This document shows, in pieces, positions 52,515-59,874 of a DNA stretch of 64,000 nucleotides. Where the stretch lies: the NCBI RefSeq assembly GCF_036194065.1, contig NZ_CP108095.1:3286001-3350000 (forward strand), read 5' to 3'. The stretch comes from Streptomyces sp. NBC_00239. GTDB taxonomy: Bacteria > Actinomycetota > Actinomycetes > Streptomycetales > Streptomycetaceae. The translations under genes were made by a program, and so were the position numbers. The stretch's first letter is position 1; each line of letters opens with the position of its first letter. The notes under the pieces were generated by a model. That model was not told the DNA's origin, did no database searches, and saw only the letters and a list, made by a program, of their open reading frames with translations.

Positions 52515-53171
52515 TCAGGAAGCCGAGGCGGACGGGCCCGGCGAGGCGGGCCGGTCGGGCGAGGGCGACGGGCGGACGATCTCGCCGAGCGTGGGCACCG
52601 CCTCGGGGCGGGCCCGTACCGCTTCGGTGCACTCCCAGGCGCGCGGCGGGTCCGTGTCGGGCCCGCCGAGCACCACCGGGCCCTGCGTGGCGAGCGCGGC
52701 GCTCCCGGCGAGCGTGCACACGATCTGCGCGAGCGCCAGCGGCGGCAGGTCCTCCGGCTTGCGGCTCAGCCGCAGCGTGCCGTCCGGGTCGCCGGACCGC
52801 GGTGCCTTCACCGTCAGCGCGGGCGGCACCTCGCTGGAAAAGCCGGCGTCGCGCTCCGCGGCCGACGCGGGCCGCTCCAGCTCGGCGAGCAGCGCCTGGG
52901 CGACGGGCACCCGGGGGTGGCGCACCGGCTGCTTCTCGGAGACGTGGACGACCCGCCGGACCGCGACGAGCTCCGAGCCGCAGACCAGCTCGACCTCCGC
53001 CCGGAAGCCGTCCACGGGGTCCGCCGCGGACTGCGCGGGGATGTCGCAGGACACCCGGGAGGGCGCCGGGCCCACGTCCACGGGGACCGTGGTGGCCCGG
53101 ATGCCGCAGCCGCCCGCGAAGGACGCGGGCAGCACGAGGAGGGCGGCCGCCGCCCACCGTGTCGTCTTCAC
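52515..53171 (-). CDS. Lipoprotein of the AfsQ operon
   Basis: A 218-residue secreted protein. The signal sequence is MKTTRWAAAALLVLPASFAGGC, with a weak lipobox FAGGC (Cys22). The mature part has cysteines at SCDIP, LVCGSE, IVCTL and WECTE, enough for two disulfides, and a Ser/Pro tail. Its GTG overlaps the afsQ2 stop by four bases (GTGA), so it is translated with the sensor kinase. In S. coelicolor a lipoprotein gene (SCO4905, from memory) occupies this same place. It probably sits in the membrane near AfsQ2 and may modulate sensing. Confidence 0.88.
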   Translation of the reverse strand: MKTTRWAAAALLVLPASFAGGCGIRATTVPVDVGPAPSRVSCDIPAQSAADPVDGFRAEVELVCGSELVAVRRVVHVSEKQPVRHPRVPVAQALLAELERPASAAERDAGFSSEVPPALTVKAPRSGDPDGTLRLSRKPEDLPPLALAQIVCTLAGSAALATQGPVVLGGPDTDPPRAWECTEAVRARPEAVPTLGEIVRPSPSPDRPASPGPSASAS

Positions 53172-54652
53172 GCCCCCGCCTCCTCTGCGGTGAGGTCCGC
53201 CGGCAGCCGCAGGGTGAACAGCGCGCCGCCGCCGGGGGCGTTCTGCGCGGTGATGTCACCGCCGTGGATGTGCGCGTTCTCCATCGCGATGGACAGCCCG
53301 AGCCCGCTGCCGTCGGACTTCGGCCGGGAGGCGCTGGCCTTGTAGAACCGGTCGAAGACGTGCGGGAGCACGTCCTCGGGGATGCCCGGCCCGTTGTCCT
53401 TGACCGCGATCACCAGGACCTCGTCCTCGTCCTCCAGGCGCACCGACACCCGCACCGGCGAGCCGCCGTGCTTGAGCGCGTTGCCGATCAGGTTGGCGAG
53501 GATCACGTCGAGGCGGCGCGGGTCCAGCCGCGTCATGATCCCGCGTTCGGCGTCGAGCTCGACGGCGTCCAGCCAGGCGCGCGCGTCGATGCAGGCCGTG
53601 ACCTGGTCGGCGACGTCCACGTCGTCGAGGACCAGCCGGGCCGTGCCCGCGTCGAACCGCGTGACCTCCATGAGGTTCTCCACCAGGTTGTTGAGCCGGC
53701 GGGTCTCGCTGACCACCAGCTCCACCGCCGGGGCGATCATCGGGTCGAGCCCGTCGATCTCCTCCTCCAGCACCTCGGTCACGGCCGTCAGCGCGGTCAG
53801 CGGGGTCCTCAGCTCGTGCGACATGTCGGCCACGAACCGGCGGCTGGACTCCTCGCGGGCGCTCATGTCCGCGACCTTCTTCTCCAGCGCCTCGGCGGTC
53901 TTGTTGAACGTGTGGGATAGGTCGGCGAGTTCGTCGGTGCCCGACACGTCGAGGCGGGTGTCGAGCTCGCCCTCGCCGAGCCGGCGCGCCGCGTCGCCGA
54001 GCCGCTGTACGGGCTTGAGGACGGTGGTCGCGGCGGCCTGCGCGAGCAGCGCCGAGCCCAGCAGCGCCAGCGCCGTCGCGATGCACAGCGACCAGGCCAG
54101 CGCGTTGAGGTCCTCCCGCTCGGTGGCGAGGGACTTGTACATGTAGCCGGTGGGCCCGCCGCCGACGATCCGGGTGCCGCCCACCAGGTACGGGTCGCCG
54201 TCGGGCTTGGTGCGCTGCCAGTACATGTGGAACTGCGCGTCGTTGGCCGCTGTGACCTTCTGCCGCTGTTCGACCGCGTCCTGGAGGGACTTCGGCACGT
54301 CGGCGAGGCGGAACGAGCCCGGCCCGCCCGAGCCGAAAACCTTGCGGCCGTCCTTCTTCTCGTCCACGAGCAGGACGGCGTACCCGGGGCTGCTGGCGGC
54401 CATCAGCTCGGCCGTGCGCTGGAGTTCCTCCGGGGTCGGGTCGCCGGGCAGTGCGGCGGCCCGGTTCTGCATCTCCTGCCGGAAGTCCCCGAGCGCCGCG
54501 TCCTGGGTACGGCTGAGCACGGCCTCGCGGTTGAGCCAGTACGCGATCCCCGAGGCGGAGACCGCGGCGGTCAGCGCGACCAGTCCGAACACGACGATCA
54601 GCCGCAGTCGCAGGCTGGTCCAGCGCCGGCCCGCGAGCGTGGCGCGCTTCAC
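53168..54652 (-). CDS. afsQ2: AfsQ2 sensor histidine kinase
   Basis: A 494-residue membrane kinase. Helix one is LIVVFGLVALTAAVSASGIAYWL (about residues 18-40). An extracellular sensor of about 145 residues follows, then helix two (LCIATALALLGSALLAQAA) and a HAMP linker (LKPVQRLGDAARRLGEGELDTRL). The H-box is FVADMSHELRTPLTALTAV with the phospho-His, and the ATPase part has NLIGNALKHG, DNGPGIP and GSGLGLSIA. It phosphorylates AfsQ1, and in S. coelicolor the pair responds to nitrogen (glutamate) and affects antibiotic production. GTG 54652 overlaps the afsQ1 stop by four bases. The frame open upstream is a shadow. Confidence 0.93.
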   Translation of the reverse strand: MKRATLAGRRWTSLRLRLIVVFGLVALTAAVSASGIAYWLNREAVLSRTQDAALGDFRQEMQNRAAALPGDPTPEELQRTAELMAASSPGYAVLLVDEKKDGRKVFGSGGPGSFRLADVPKSLQDAVEQRQKVTAANDAQFHMYWQRTKPDGDPYLVGGTRIVGGGPTGYMYKSLATEREDLNALAWSLCIATALALLGSALLAQAAATTVLKPVQRLGDAARRLGEGELDTRLDVSGTDELADLSHTFNKTAEALEKKVADMSAREESSRRFVADMSHELRTPLTALTAVTEVLEEEIDGLDPMIAPAVELVVSETRRLNNLVENLMEVTRFDAGTARLVLDDVDVADQVTACIDARAWLDAVELDAERGIMTRLDPRRLDVILANLIGNALKHGGSPVRVSVRLEDEDEVLVIAVKDNGPGIPEDVLPHVFDRFYKASASRPKSDGSGLGLSIAMENAHIHGGDITAQNAPGGGALFTLRLPADLTAEEAGA

Positions 54653-55326
54653 TGCGGCGAGTCCAGGCGGTAGCCGACGCCCCGCACGGTACGGATCAGC
54701 GTCGGCGAGGACGGGATGTCCTCGACCTTCGCGCGCAGCCGCTGGACGCAGGCGTCCACGAGCCGCGAGTCGCCCAGGTAGTCGTGCTCCCAGACCAGGC
54801 GCAGCAGTTGCTGGCGCGAGAGGGCCTGGCCGGGCCGGCGGCTGAGTTCCAGCAGCAGGCGCAGCTCGGTCGGGGTGAGCTGGAGGTCCTCGCCGTTCTT
54901 GGTGACCGTCATCGCGGAGCGGTCGATGACCAGCGAGCCGAAGACGGCGGAGTCGCTCGCCTCGCGCTCGCCGCGGCGCAGCACGGCACGGATCCGGGCG
55001 TCGAGCACCCGGCCCTGCACGGGCTTGACCACGTAGTCGTCGGCGCCGGACTCCAGTCCGACCACCACGTCGATGTCGTCGCTGCGCGCGGTGAGCAGGA
55101 TGATCGGCAGCTGGTCGGTGCGGCGGATGCGCCGGCACACCTCGAAGCCGTCGATCCCGGGCAGCATCACGTCCAGCACGATCAGGTCCGGCCGCTGCTC
55201 TTTGAGCAGCTTCAGCCCGTCCTCGCCCGTCGCCGCGGTGGCCACACGGTGGCCCTGACGGGACAGGGAGAGTTCGAGCGCCGTGCGGATGGCGTCGTCG
55301 TCCTCGATCAGCAACAGGAAAGGCAC
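54649..55326 (-). CDS. afsQ1: AfsQ1 response regulator
   Basis: A 225-residue OmpR-family regulator, the same length as S. coelicolor AfsQ1. The receiver domain has the acidic pocket IEDDD (residues 7-11), phospho-Asp52 in VLDVMLPG, the conserved Thr in LLTAR and Lys in DYVVKP. The DNA-binding winged helix is at 125-222, with LTPTELRLLLELSRRPGQALSRQQLLRLVW and RTVRGVGYRLD. I chose GTG 55326; the longer open frame would add 29 unsupported residues. The divergent gene is sigQ, and an AfsQ1-type box lies between them. Confidence 0.95.
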   Translation of the reverse strand: MPFLLLIEDDDAIRTALELSLSRQGHRVATAATGEDGLKLLKEQRPDLIVLDVMLPGIDGFEVCRRIRRTDQLPIILLTARSDDIDVVVGLESGADDYVVKPVQGRVLDARIRAVLRRGEREASDSAVFGSLVIDRSAMTVTKNGEDLQLTPTELRLLLELSRRPGQALSRQQLLRLVWEHDYLGDSRLVDACVQRLRAKVEDIPSSPTLIRTVRGVGYRLDSPQ

Positions 55327-55384
55327 CCGGCCATTCTGTCCCATGGCCGCGCCGGCAGGGACGGGTCGGGGCGCGACGATCGCT

Positions 55385-55400
55385 GTGACAGTGCTGTGAC
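55385..55400. promoter_or_regulatory. AfsQ1 binding box GTGAC-n6-GTGAC
   Basis: GTGACAGTGCTGTGAC, two GTGAC half-sites spaced by six bases, lies 59 bases before the afsQ1 start and 92 bases before sigQ. The spacing and half-sites match the reported AfsQ1 consensus GTnAC-n6-GTnAC, so it probably controls sigQ and autoregulates afsQ1. Confidence 0.85.
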
Positions 55401-55491
55401 AGTCGGCGGACACCCCGGTTAAGTGCGCCGGGCAGGCTCTTCACATCGGCAACAGCCGGAACGAAGCAGACTCCACGACGGGGGGCGCGAG

Positions 55492-56187
55492 ATGAACACG
55501 CTGCACAGCACCACCACCAGCGCGGTTGTCACGCGGCTGCACGATGTGAACCACCGGCGGGCGGGTGTCCGCGTCGCACCGGTCACCCGTACCCGGACGG
55601 CACACGTGGTGGCCATCGATGCCAACGCGTACACCGTGCCCGCACAGCGCACCCCGTCGTCTGCTTCCGAGGCCGAGTTCACCGCGTACGTGCGGGAGCG
55701 CCGGGCGGCGCTCTTCGCGACCGCCTACCACCTGACCGGCGACCGGTACGAGGCCGAGGACCTGCTGCAGAGCGCGCTGTTCTCGACGTACCGGGCCTGG
55801 GACCGGATCAGCGACAAGGCCGCGGTCGGCGGCTACCTGCGCCGGACCATGACCAATCTGCACATCAGCGCCTGGCGCCGCCGCAAGCTCAGCGAGTACC
55901 CGACCGAGGAGCTGCCGGAGACGGTCGGCGAGACGGACGCGATGCGCGGAACCGAGCTGCGGGCCGTGCTGTGGCAGGCGCTGGCGAAGCTGCCGGAGCC
56001 GCAGCGCACCATGCTGGTGCTGCGCTACTACGAGGGCCGTACGGACCCGGAGATCGCCGAGATCCTGGACATCAGCGTGGGCACGGTGAAGTCGAGCATC
56101 TGGCGTTCGCTGCGCCGCCTGCGGGACGACGAGGCGCTGAGCTTCGGCGAGACCGAGGCCGAGTCCTTCGGGGAGCTGGTCGCCTAG
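55492..56187 (+). CDS. sigQ: ECF sigma factor SigQ
   Basis: A 231-residue sigma factor of the SigE family, divergent from afsQ1 as in S. coelicolor. After a disordered N-terminal 60 residues, region 2 is RRAALFATAYHLTGDRYEAEDLLQSALFSTYRAWDRI and region 4 is LPEPQRTMLVLRYYEGRTDPEIAEILDISVGTVKSSIWRSLRRLR. The latter contains the -35-recognising helix-turn-helix. In S. coelicolor, SigQ antagonises AfsQ1-driven antibiotic production and is itself activated by AfsQ1. ATG 55492 has GGGGGCGCGA upstream. A hairpin follows the gene. Confidence 0.93.
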   Translation: MNTLHSTTTSAVVTRLHDVNHRRAGVRVAPVTRTRTAHVVAIDANAYTVPAQRTPSSASEAEFTAYVRERRAALFATAYHLTGDRYEAEDLLQSALFSTYRAWDRISDKAAVGGYLRRTMTNLHISAWRRRKLSEYPTEELPETVGETDAMRGTELRAVLWQALAKLPEPQRTMLVLRYYEGRTDPEIAEILDISVGTVKSSIWRSLRRLRDDEALSFGETEAESFGELVA

Positions 56188-56259
56188 CGGCGGCCCACAC
56201 GCCACGCGGCCACGGGGGCCCGTCTTGCGGGGGTGAGACGGGGGCCATGGGGGAAAGGG

Positions 56260-56297
56260 AGCGGGATCAGACGGCCGGGGGTCCGTCTGGTCCCGCT
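56260..56297. terminator. Hairpin between convergent sigQ and kinase genes
   Basis: AGCGGGATCAGACGG pairs with CCGTCTGGTCCCGCT (one G-T pair) across an 8-base loop, followed by CTCTT on the plus strand. Confidence 0.75.
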
Positions 56298-56317
56298 CTT
56301 CGTCGTGCCCTTACGGG

Positions 56318-56968
56318 TCAGGCGGTGGCGGCGGTCGCGTGGGAGGGGGCGGCGCGGTGCCGGCCGGCCGCGGCGGCCGCGAGGCGGCCCAGGGCCTCGT
56401 CGCGGGCGCAGGCGTACGCGCCGAGTTCGACGTGCCGGGCCACGATGCCGCGCTCGGCCCGCATCAGGCGCCATCCGCGGCGCAGCAGGACCAGCACCGA
56501 TTTGCGGCCCTCGCGCAGGTCGCGGGTGAGGCGGCGGCGGAAGGTGGTGGAGGGCCGGCCGCGCAGGCAGATCGCGTCGGCGAGCAGGCCGAGTTCCTGG
56601 CAGCGGGCCGCGATGTCCGCGGCGAAGATGCCCTCGGCGATGAACAGCGGGGTGCGGGAGATGTCCAGGGTCTCGGTGCCCGTGCGGGAGCTGGTCGCAA
56701 TGTCGTACACCGGCACCTCGGTGCGGCCGGTGCGGCACAGTTCGGCGACCGCGGCGACGGCGGTGTCCGCGTCCCAGGAGGCCGGGGAGTCCCAGTCGGT
56801 GTCGGAGCTGCCCACGACCTTCGGCAGGGAGGGGTCGTCGCCCTCCTTGTAGAAGTCGTCGAGGCGAAGCACGGGCAGGCCGCTGCGGGCGGCGAGCGAG
56901 GACTTGCCGGAACCCGAGGGGCCCGTCAGCAGGACGACGCGCGTCGGAAGGGGAGATGAACAGCTCAC
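56318..56968 (-). CDS. Uridine kinase-like P-loop protein
   Basis: A 216-residue P-loop kinase of the uridine/phosphoribulokinase superfamily. The Walker A is LLTGPSGSGKSSLAAR near residue 15. The acceptor-side LRLDDFYKEGDDPSLP is near 38, and the DWDSPASWD stretch typical of uridine kinases is near 58. LFIAEGIFAADI gives the Walker B position, and a LID-like RRRLTRDLREGRKS is near 150. It likely phosphorylates a nucleoside, fitting the nucleoside genes nearby, although relatives act on other small molecules. GTG 56968 is my start; ATG 57034 would add 22 residues and cannot be excluded. Confidence 0.85.
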   Translation of the reverse strand: MSCSSPLPTRVVLLTGPSGSGKSSLAARSGLPVLRLDDFYKEGDDPSLPKVVGSSDTDWDSPASWDADTAVAAVAELCRTGRTEVPVYDIATSSRTGTETLDISRTPLFIAEGIFAADIAARCQELGLLADAICLRGRPSTTFRRRLTRDLREGRKSVLVLLRRGWRLMRAERGIVARHVELGAYACARDEALGRLAAAAAGRHRAAPSHATAATA

Positions 56969-57096
56969 GGAACACCAGTGTGAGGCATTACCCCGCGTAG
57001 GGGACCCCTCGGGAGGCCCGTTGGTATTCAGCATCACACGTCAACTACTCTGCGTGTGCATTCGGTTACCTACGTCACGGACTCAGGCGGGATCTC

Positions 57097-57438
57097 ATGG
57101 CACGTCACTCTGTCCCCGGCAGTACCCGGCGCACCCTGCTCAACGCGGGTCTCACGGTCTCGATGGCCGGTGCGGCCCTGGCCGCGGTCGCCACCGGCGC
57201 CCAGGCGGGCGAGATCTCGGTCCCGCACGCGCTGGCCGGCGCGCTGGGGCCCATCCAGAACCTCCAGGTGGACCCGCTCGCCAACACGGGCGTGGACCCG
57301 TTGAACAACGGGGTGGGCACCAAGGTCGCCGACTTCCCGGCGGTCGGCACCACGACGCTGACGGACACCGTCACCAAGGGCGCCAAGATCGGCGAGCTTC
57401 CGGGGGTGTCGCTGCTGACCCCGCTGCTGCCGGGCTGA
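57097..57438 (+). CDS. Small secreted protein
   Basis: A 113-residue protein with an N-terminal signal (STRRTLLNAGLTVSMAGAALAAVATGAQA, cleavage after about residue 37). Its twin arginine pair would also fit the Tat route. The mature 75 residues are short hydrophilic segments (NLQVDPLANTGVDPLNNGVG, LTDTVTKGAKIGELPGV), with no cysteine and no catalytic motif. It resembles in style the small secreted protein at 63513. ATG 57097 has AGGCGGG upstream. A strong hairpin follows. Confidence 0.8.
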   Translation: MARHSVPGSTRRTLLNAGLTVSMAGAALAAVATGAQAGEISVPHALAGALGPIQNLQVDPLANTGVDPLNNGVGTKVADFPAVGTTTLTDTVTKGAKIGELPGVSLLTPLLPG

Positions 57439-57456
57439 GGCCCGGGCACGCGAAAG

Positions 57457-57487
57457 CCCCCGGCCGGGTGCGACCCGGCCGGGGGCT
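57457..57487. terminator. Bidirectional hairpin terminator
   Basis: GCCCCCGGCCGGGT pairs perfectly with its complement across GCG, between the secreted protein gene and the convergent deoC-aldehyde dehydrogenase operon. Confidence 0.9.
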
Positions 57488-57540
57488 TCGCGCGCGTACG
57501 GGGCCTGGCGGGTGCGCCCGGCCGGGCCCGTACGGCGGCG

Positions 57541-58440
57541 TCAGTACGAGGAGCCCGAGGCGCCCAGCGAGCCCGTGGGGTGCCAGACGGTCTTGGTCTC
57601 CAGGAACGCGGTCATCCGGTGCGTGCCCGGGTCGGCGCTCCAGTCGTCCACAGGCTGTGGACGCAGGACGCGCTTGAGGTTGTCGGCCGCGGCGATCTCC
57701 AGCTCCTTGGCGAGCGCGGAGTCCGCGCCGGCCAGGTCGATCGCGTTGACGTCCTGGTGGGCCGCCAGGTGCGGGCCCATCTCGGCGGCCTTGCCGGAGA
57801 GGATGTTGACCACGCCGCCGGGCAGGTCCGAGGTGGCGAGCACCTCGCCGAGCGAGAGCGCGGGCAGCGGGGACTTCTCGGACGTGATCACGACCGCCGT
57901 GTTGCCGGTCGCGATGACCGGGGCGATGACCGAGATCAGGCCCAGGAAGGACGACTCCTGGGGGGCGATCACGGTCACGACACCGGTCGGCTCCGGGGTG
58001 GAGAGGTTGAAGAACGGGCCCGCGACCGGGTTGGCCCCGCCCACGACCTGGCCGATCTTGTCGGTCCAGCCCGCGTACCAGACCCAGCGGTCGATGGCCG
58101 CGTCCACGACCGCGGCGGCCTTCGACTTGGACAGGCCCTCGGCCTCGCCGACCTCGCGGACGAACTGCTCGCGGCGGCCCTCCAGCATCTCGGCGATGCG
58201 GTAGAGGATCTGGCCGCGGTTGTACGCGGTCGCGCCGGACCAGCCGCCGAACGCCTTGCGGGCCGCGACGACCGCGTCACGGGCGTCCTTGCGGGAGGAC
58301 AGGGGGGCGTTGGCCAGCCACTTGCCCTTCGAGTCGCTCACCTCGTACACCCGGCCGCTCTCGGATCGCGGGAACTTGCCCCCGACGTACAGCTTGTAGG
58401 TCTTGAAGACGTTCAGTCGCTGCTCGAACTTCTCAGACAT
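57541..58440 (-). CDS. Half-length aldehyde dehydrogenase-like protein without catalytic Cys
   Basis: A 299-residue protein matching only the first part of an aldehyde dehydrogenase (usual length about 480). The Rossmann region is present (TVIAPQESSFLGLISVIAPVIATGNTAVVI, about residues 140-170, then LPGGVVNILSG near 208). The catalytic Cys, the general-base Glu motif ELGGK and the C-terminal oligomerisation part are missing. It ends with an unrelated FLETKTVWHP segment. The ATG overlaps the preceding aldehyde dehydrogenase by eight bases. The frame is clean, so it looks like a functional partner or pseudoenzyme rather than a broken gene. ALDH16 proteins carry such a second, inactive unit fused to the enzyme. 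Confidence 0.85.
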   Translation of the reverse strand: MSEKFEQRLNVFKTYKLYVGGKFPRSESGRVYEVSDSKGKWLANAPLSSRKDARDAVVAARKAFGGWSGATAYNRGQILYRIAEMLEGRREQFVREVGEAEGLSKSKAAAVVDAAIDRWVWYAGWTDKIGQVVGGANPVAGPFFNLSTPEPTGVVTVIAPQESSFLGLISVIAPVIATGNTAVVITSEKSPLPALSLGEVLATSDLPGGVVNILSGKAAEMGPHLAAHQDVNAIDLAGADSALAKELEIAAADNLKRVLRPQPVDDWSADPGTHRMTAFLETKTVWHPTGSLGASGSSY

Positions 58441-59869
58441 CGAGGTAGCCCTCCAGGCCGTGACGGCCGCCTTCGCGCCCGAAGCCCGACTCCTTGTAGC
58501 CGCCGAAGGGCGAGGTCGGGTCGAACTTGTTGAACGTGTTGGCCCAGACGACGCCCGCGCGGAGCTTGCCGGCGACGGCGAGGATGCGCGAGCCCTTCTC
58601 CGTCCAGATGCCCGCGGACAGGCCGTACTGGCTGTTGTTGGCCTTGGCCACGGCCTCGTCCGGCGTGCGGAACGTCAGCACGGACAGCACCGGGCCGAAG
58701 ATCTCGTCGCGGGCGACGGTGTGCGCCTGGGTGACGTTCGTGAAGAGCGTCGGGGCGAACCAGTAGCCGGCCGACGGCAGCTCGCACGCCGGGGACCAGC
58801 GCTCGGCGCCCTCCGCCTCGCCGGTCTCGGCGAGCGCGGTGATGCGGGCCAGCTGCTCGGCGGAGTTGATCGCACCGATGTCGGTGTTCTTGTCGAGCGG
58901 GTCGCCCAGGCGCAGGGTGGACAGCCGGCGCTTGAGGGAGTCCAGCAGCTCGTCGTGGATCGACTCCTGGACCAGCAGGCGCGAGCCCGCGCAGCAGACC
59001 TGGCCCTGGTTGAAGAAGATGCCGTTGACGATGCCCTCGACGGCCTGGTCGATGGGGGCGTCGTCGAAGACGATGTTGGCGCCCTTGCCGCCCAGCTCCA
59101 GGGTGACCTTCTTGTCGGTGCCGGCGACGTGGCGGGCGATCTTCTTGCCCACGGCGGTCGAGCCGGTGAAGGCGACCTTGTTGACGTCCGGGTGCTCGAC
59201 GAGGGCCGCGCCCGCGTCCCCGTAGCCGGGGATGATGTTGACGACGCCCTTGGGCAGGCCGGCCTGGCGGCAGATGTCCGCGAAGAACAGCGCCGACAGC
59301 GGGGTGGTCTCGGCGGGCTTCAGGACGACCGTGTTGCCCGTGGCGAGCGCCGGGGCGATCTTCCACGCGAGCATCAGCAGCGGGAAGTTCCACGGGATGA
59401 CCTGGCCGGCCACGCCGAGCGGGCGCGGATTGGCGCCGTAGCCCGCGTGGTCGAGCTTGTCGGCCCAGCCCGCGTAGTAGAAGAAGTGCGCGGCGACCAG
59501 CGGGAGGTCCGCGTCGCGGGTCTCCTTGATCGGCTTGCCGTTGTCCAGGGTCTCCAGGACGGCCAGCTCGCGGCTGCGCTCCTGGATGATCCGGGCGATC
59601 CGGAAGAGGTACTTGGCGCGCTCGGAACCGGGCAGCGCGGACCACTTCTCGAAGGCCTTGCGGGCGGCCTGTACGGCGCGGTCGACGTCGGCGGTGCCGG
59701 CCTGCGCGATCTCGGCGAGGACTTCCTCGGAGGACGGCGAGACGGTCTTGAACACCTTGCCGTCGGCGGCGTCGGTGAACTCGCCGTCGATGAAGAGCCC
59801 GTAGGAGGGCGCGATGTCCACGACGGACCGCGACTCGGGGGCGGGTGCGTACTCGAATGCAGATGCCAT
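58433..59869 (-). CDS. Aldehyde dehydrogenase, catalytic
   Basis: A 478-residue NAD(P)-dependent aldehyde dehydrogenase. The cofactor block is GVAGQVIPWNFPLLMLAWKIAPALATGN (about residue 140), the gate FTGSTAVGKKIA near 222, the base Glu in TLELGGKGANIV near 245, and the nucleophile in FFNQGQVCCAGSRL (second Cys) near 280. EIFGPVLSVL and PFGGYKESGFGRE complete the fold. It follows deoC by five bases, and DeoC releases acetaldehyde, which this enzyme could oxidise to acetate. It is translationally coupled to the half-length homologue downstream. Confidence 0.94.
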   Translation of the reverse strand: MASAFEYAPAPESRSVVDIAPSYGLFIDGEFTDAADGKVFKTVSPSSEEVLAEIAQAGTADVDRAVQAARKAFEKWSALPGSERAKYLFRIARIIQERSRELAVLETLDNGKPIKETRDADLPLVAAHFFYYAGWADKLDHAGYGANPRPLGVAGQVIPWNFPLLMLAWKIAPALATGNTVVLKPAETTPLSALFFADICRQAGLPKGVVNIIPGYGDAGAALVEHPDVNKVAFTGSTAVGKKIARHVAGTDKKVTLELGGKGANIVFDDAPIDQAVEGIVNGIFFNQGQVCCAGSRLLVQESIHDELLDSLKRRLSTLRLGDPLDKNTDIGAINSAEQLARITALAETGEAEGAERWSPACELPSAGYWFAPTLFTNVTQAHTVARDEIFGPVLSVLTFRTPDEAVAKANNSQYGLSAGIWTEKGSRILAVAGKLRAGVVWANTFNKFDPTSPFGGYKESGFGREGGRHGLEGYLDV

Positions 59870-59874
59870 GGTGA

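Noticed and set aside
53168..55444. 758-codon reading that would join afsQ2 to an upstream region
   Set aside because: The part beyond 54652 is the afsQ1 gene in another frame; afsQ2 starts at the GTGA overlap.
57541..58440. Short aldehyde dehydrogenase homologue as a frameshifted pseudogene
   Set aside because: No continuing homologous sequence is found in another frame downstream, the stop is clean and the gene overlaps its partner in an operon. I treat it as a real short protein.
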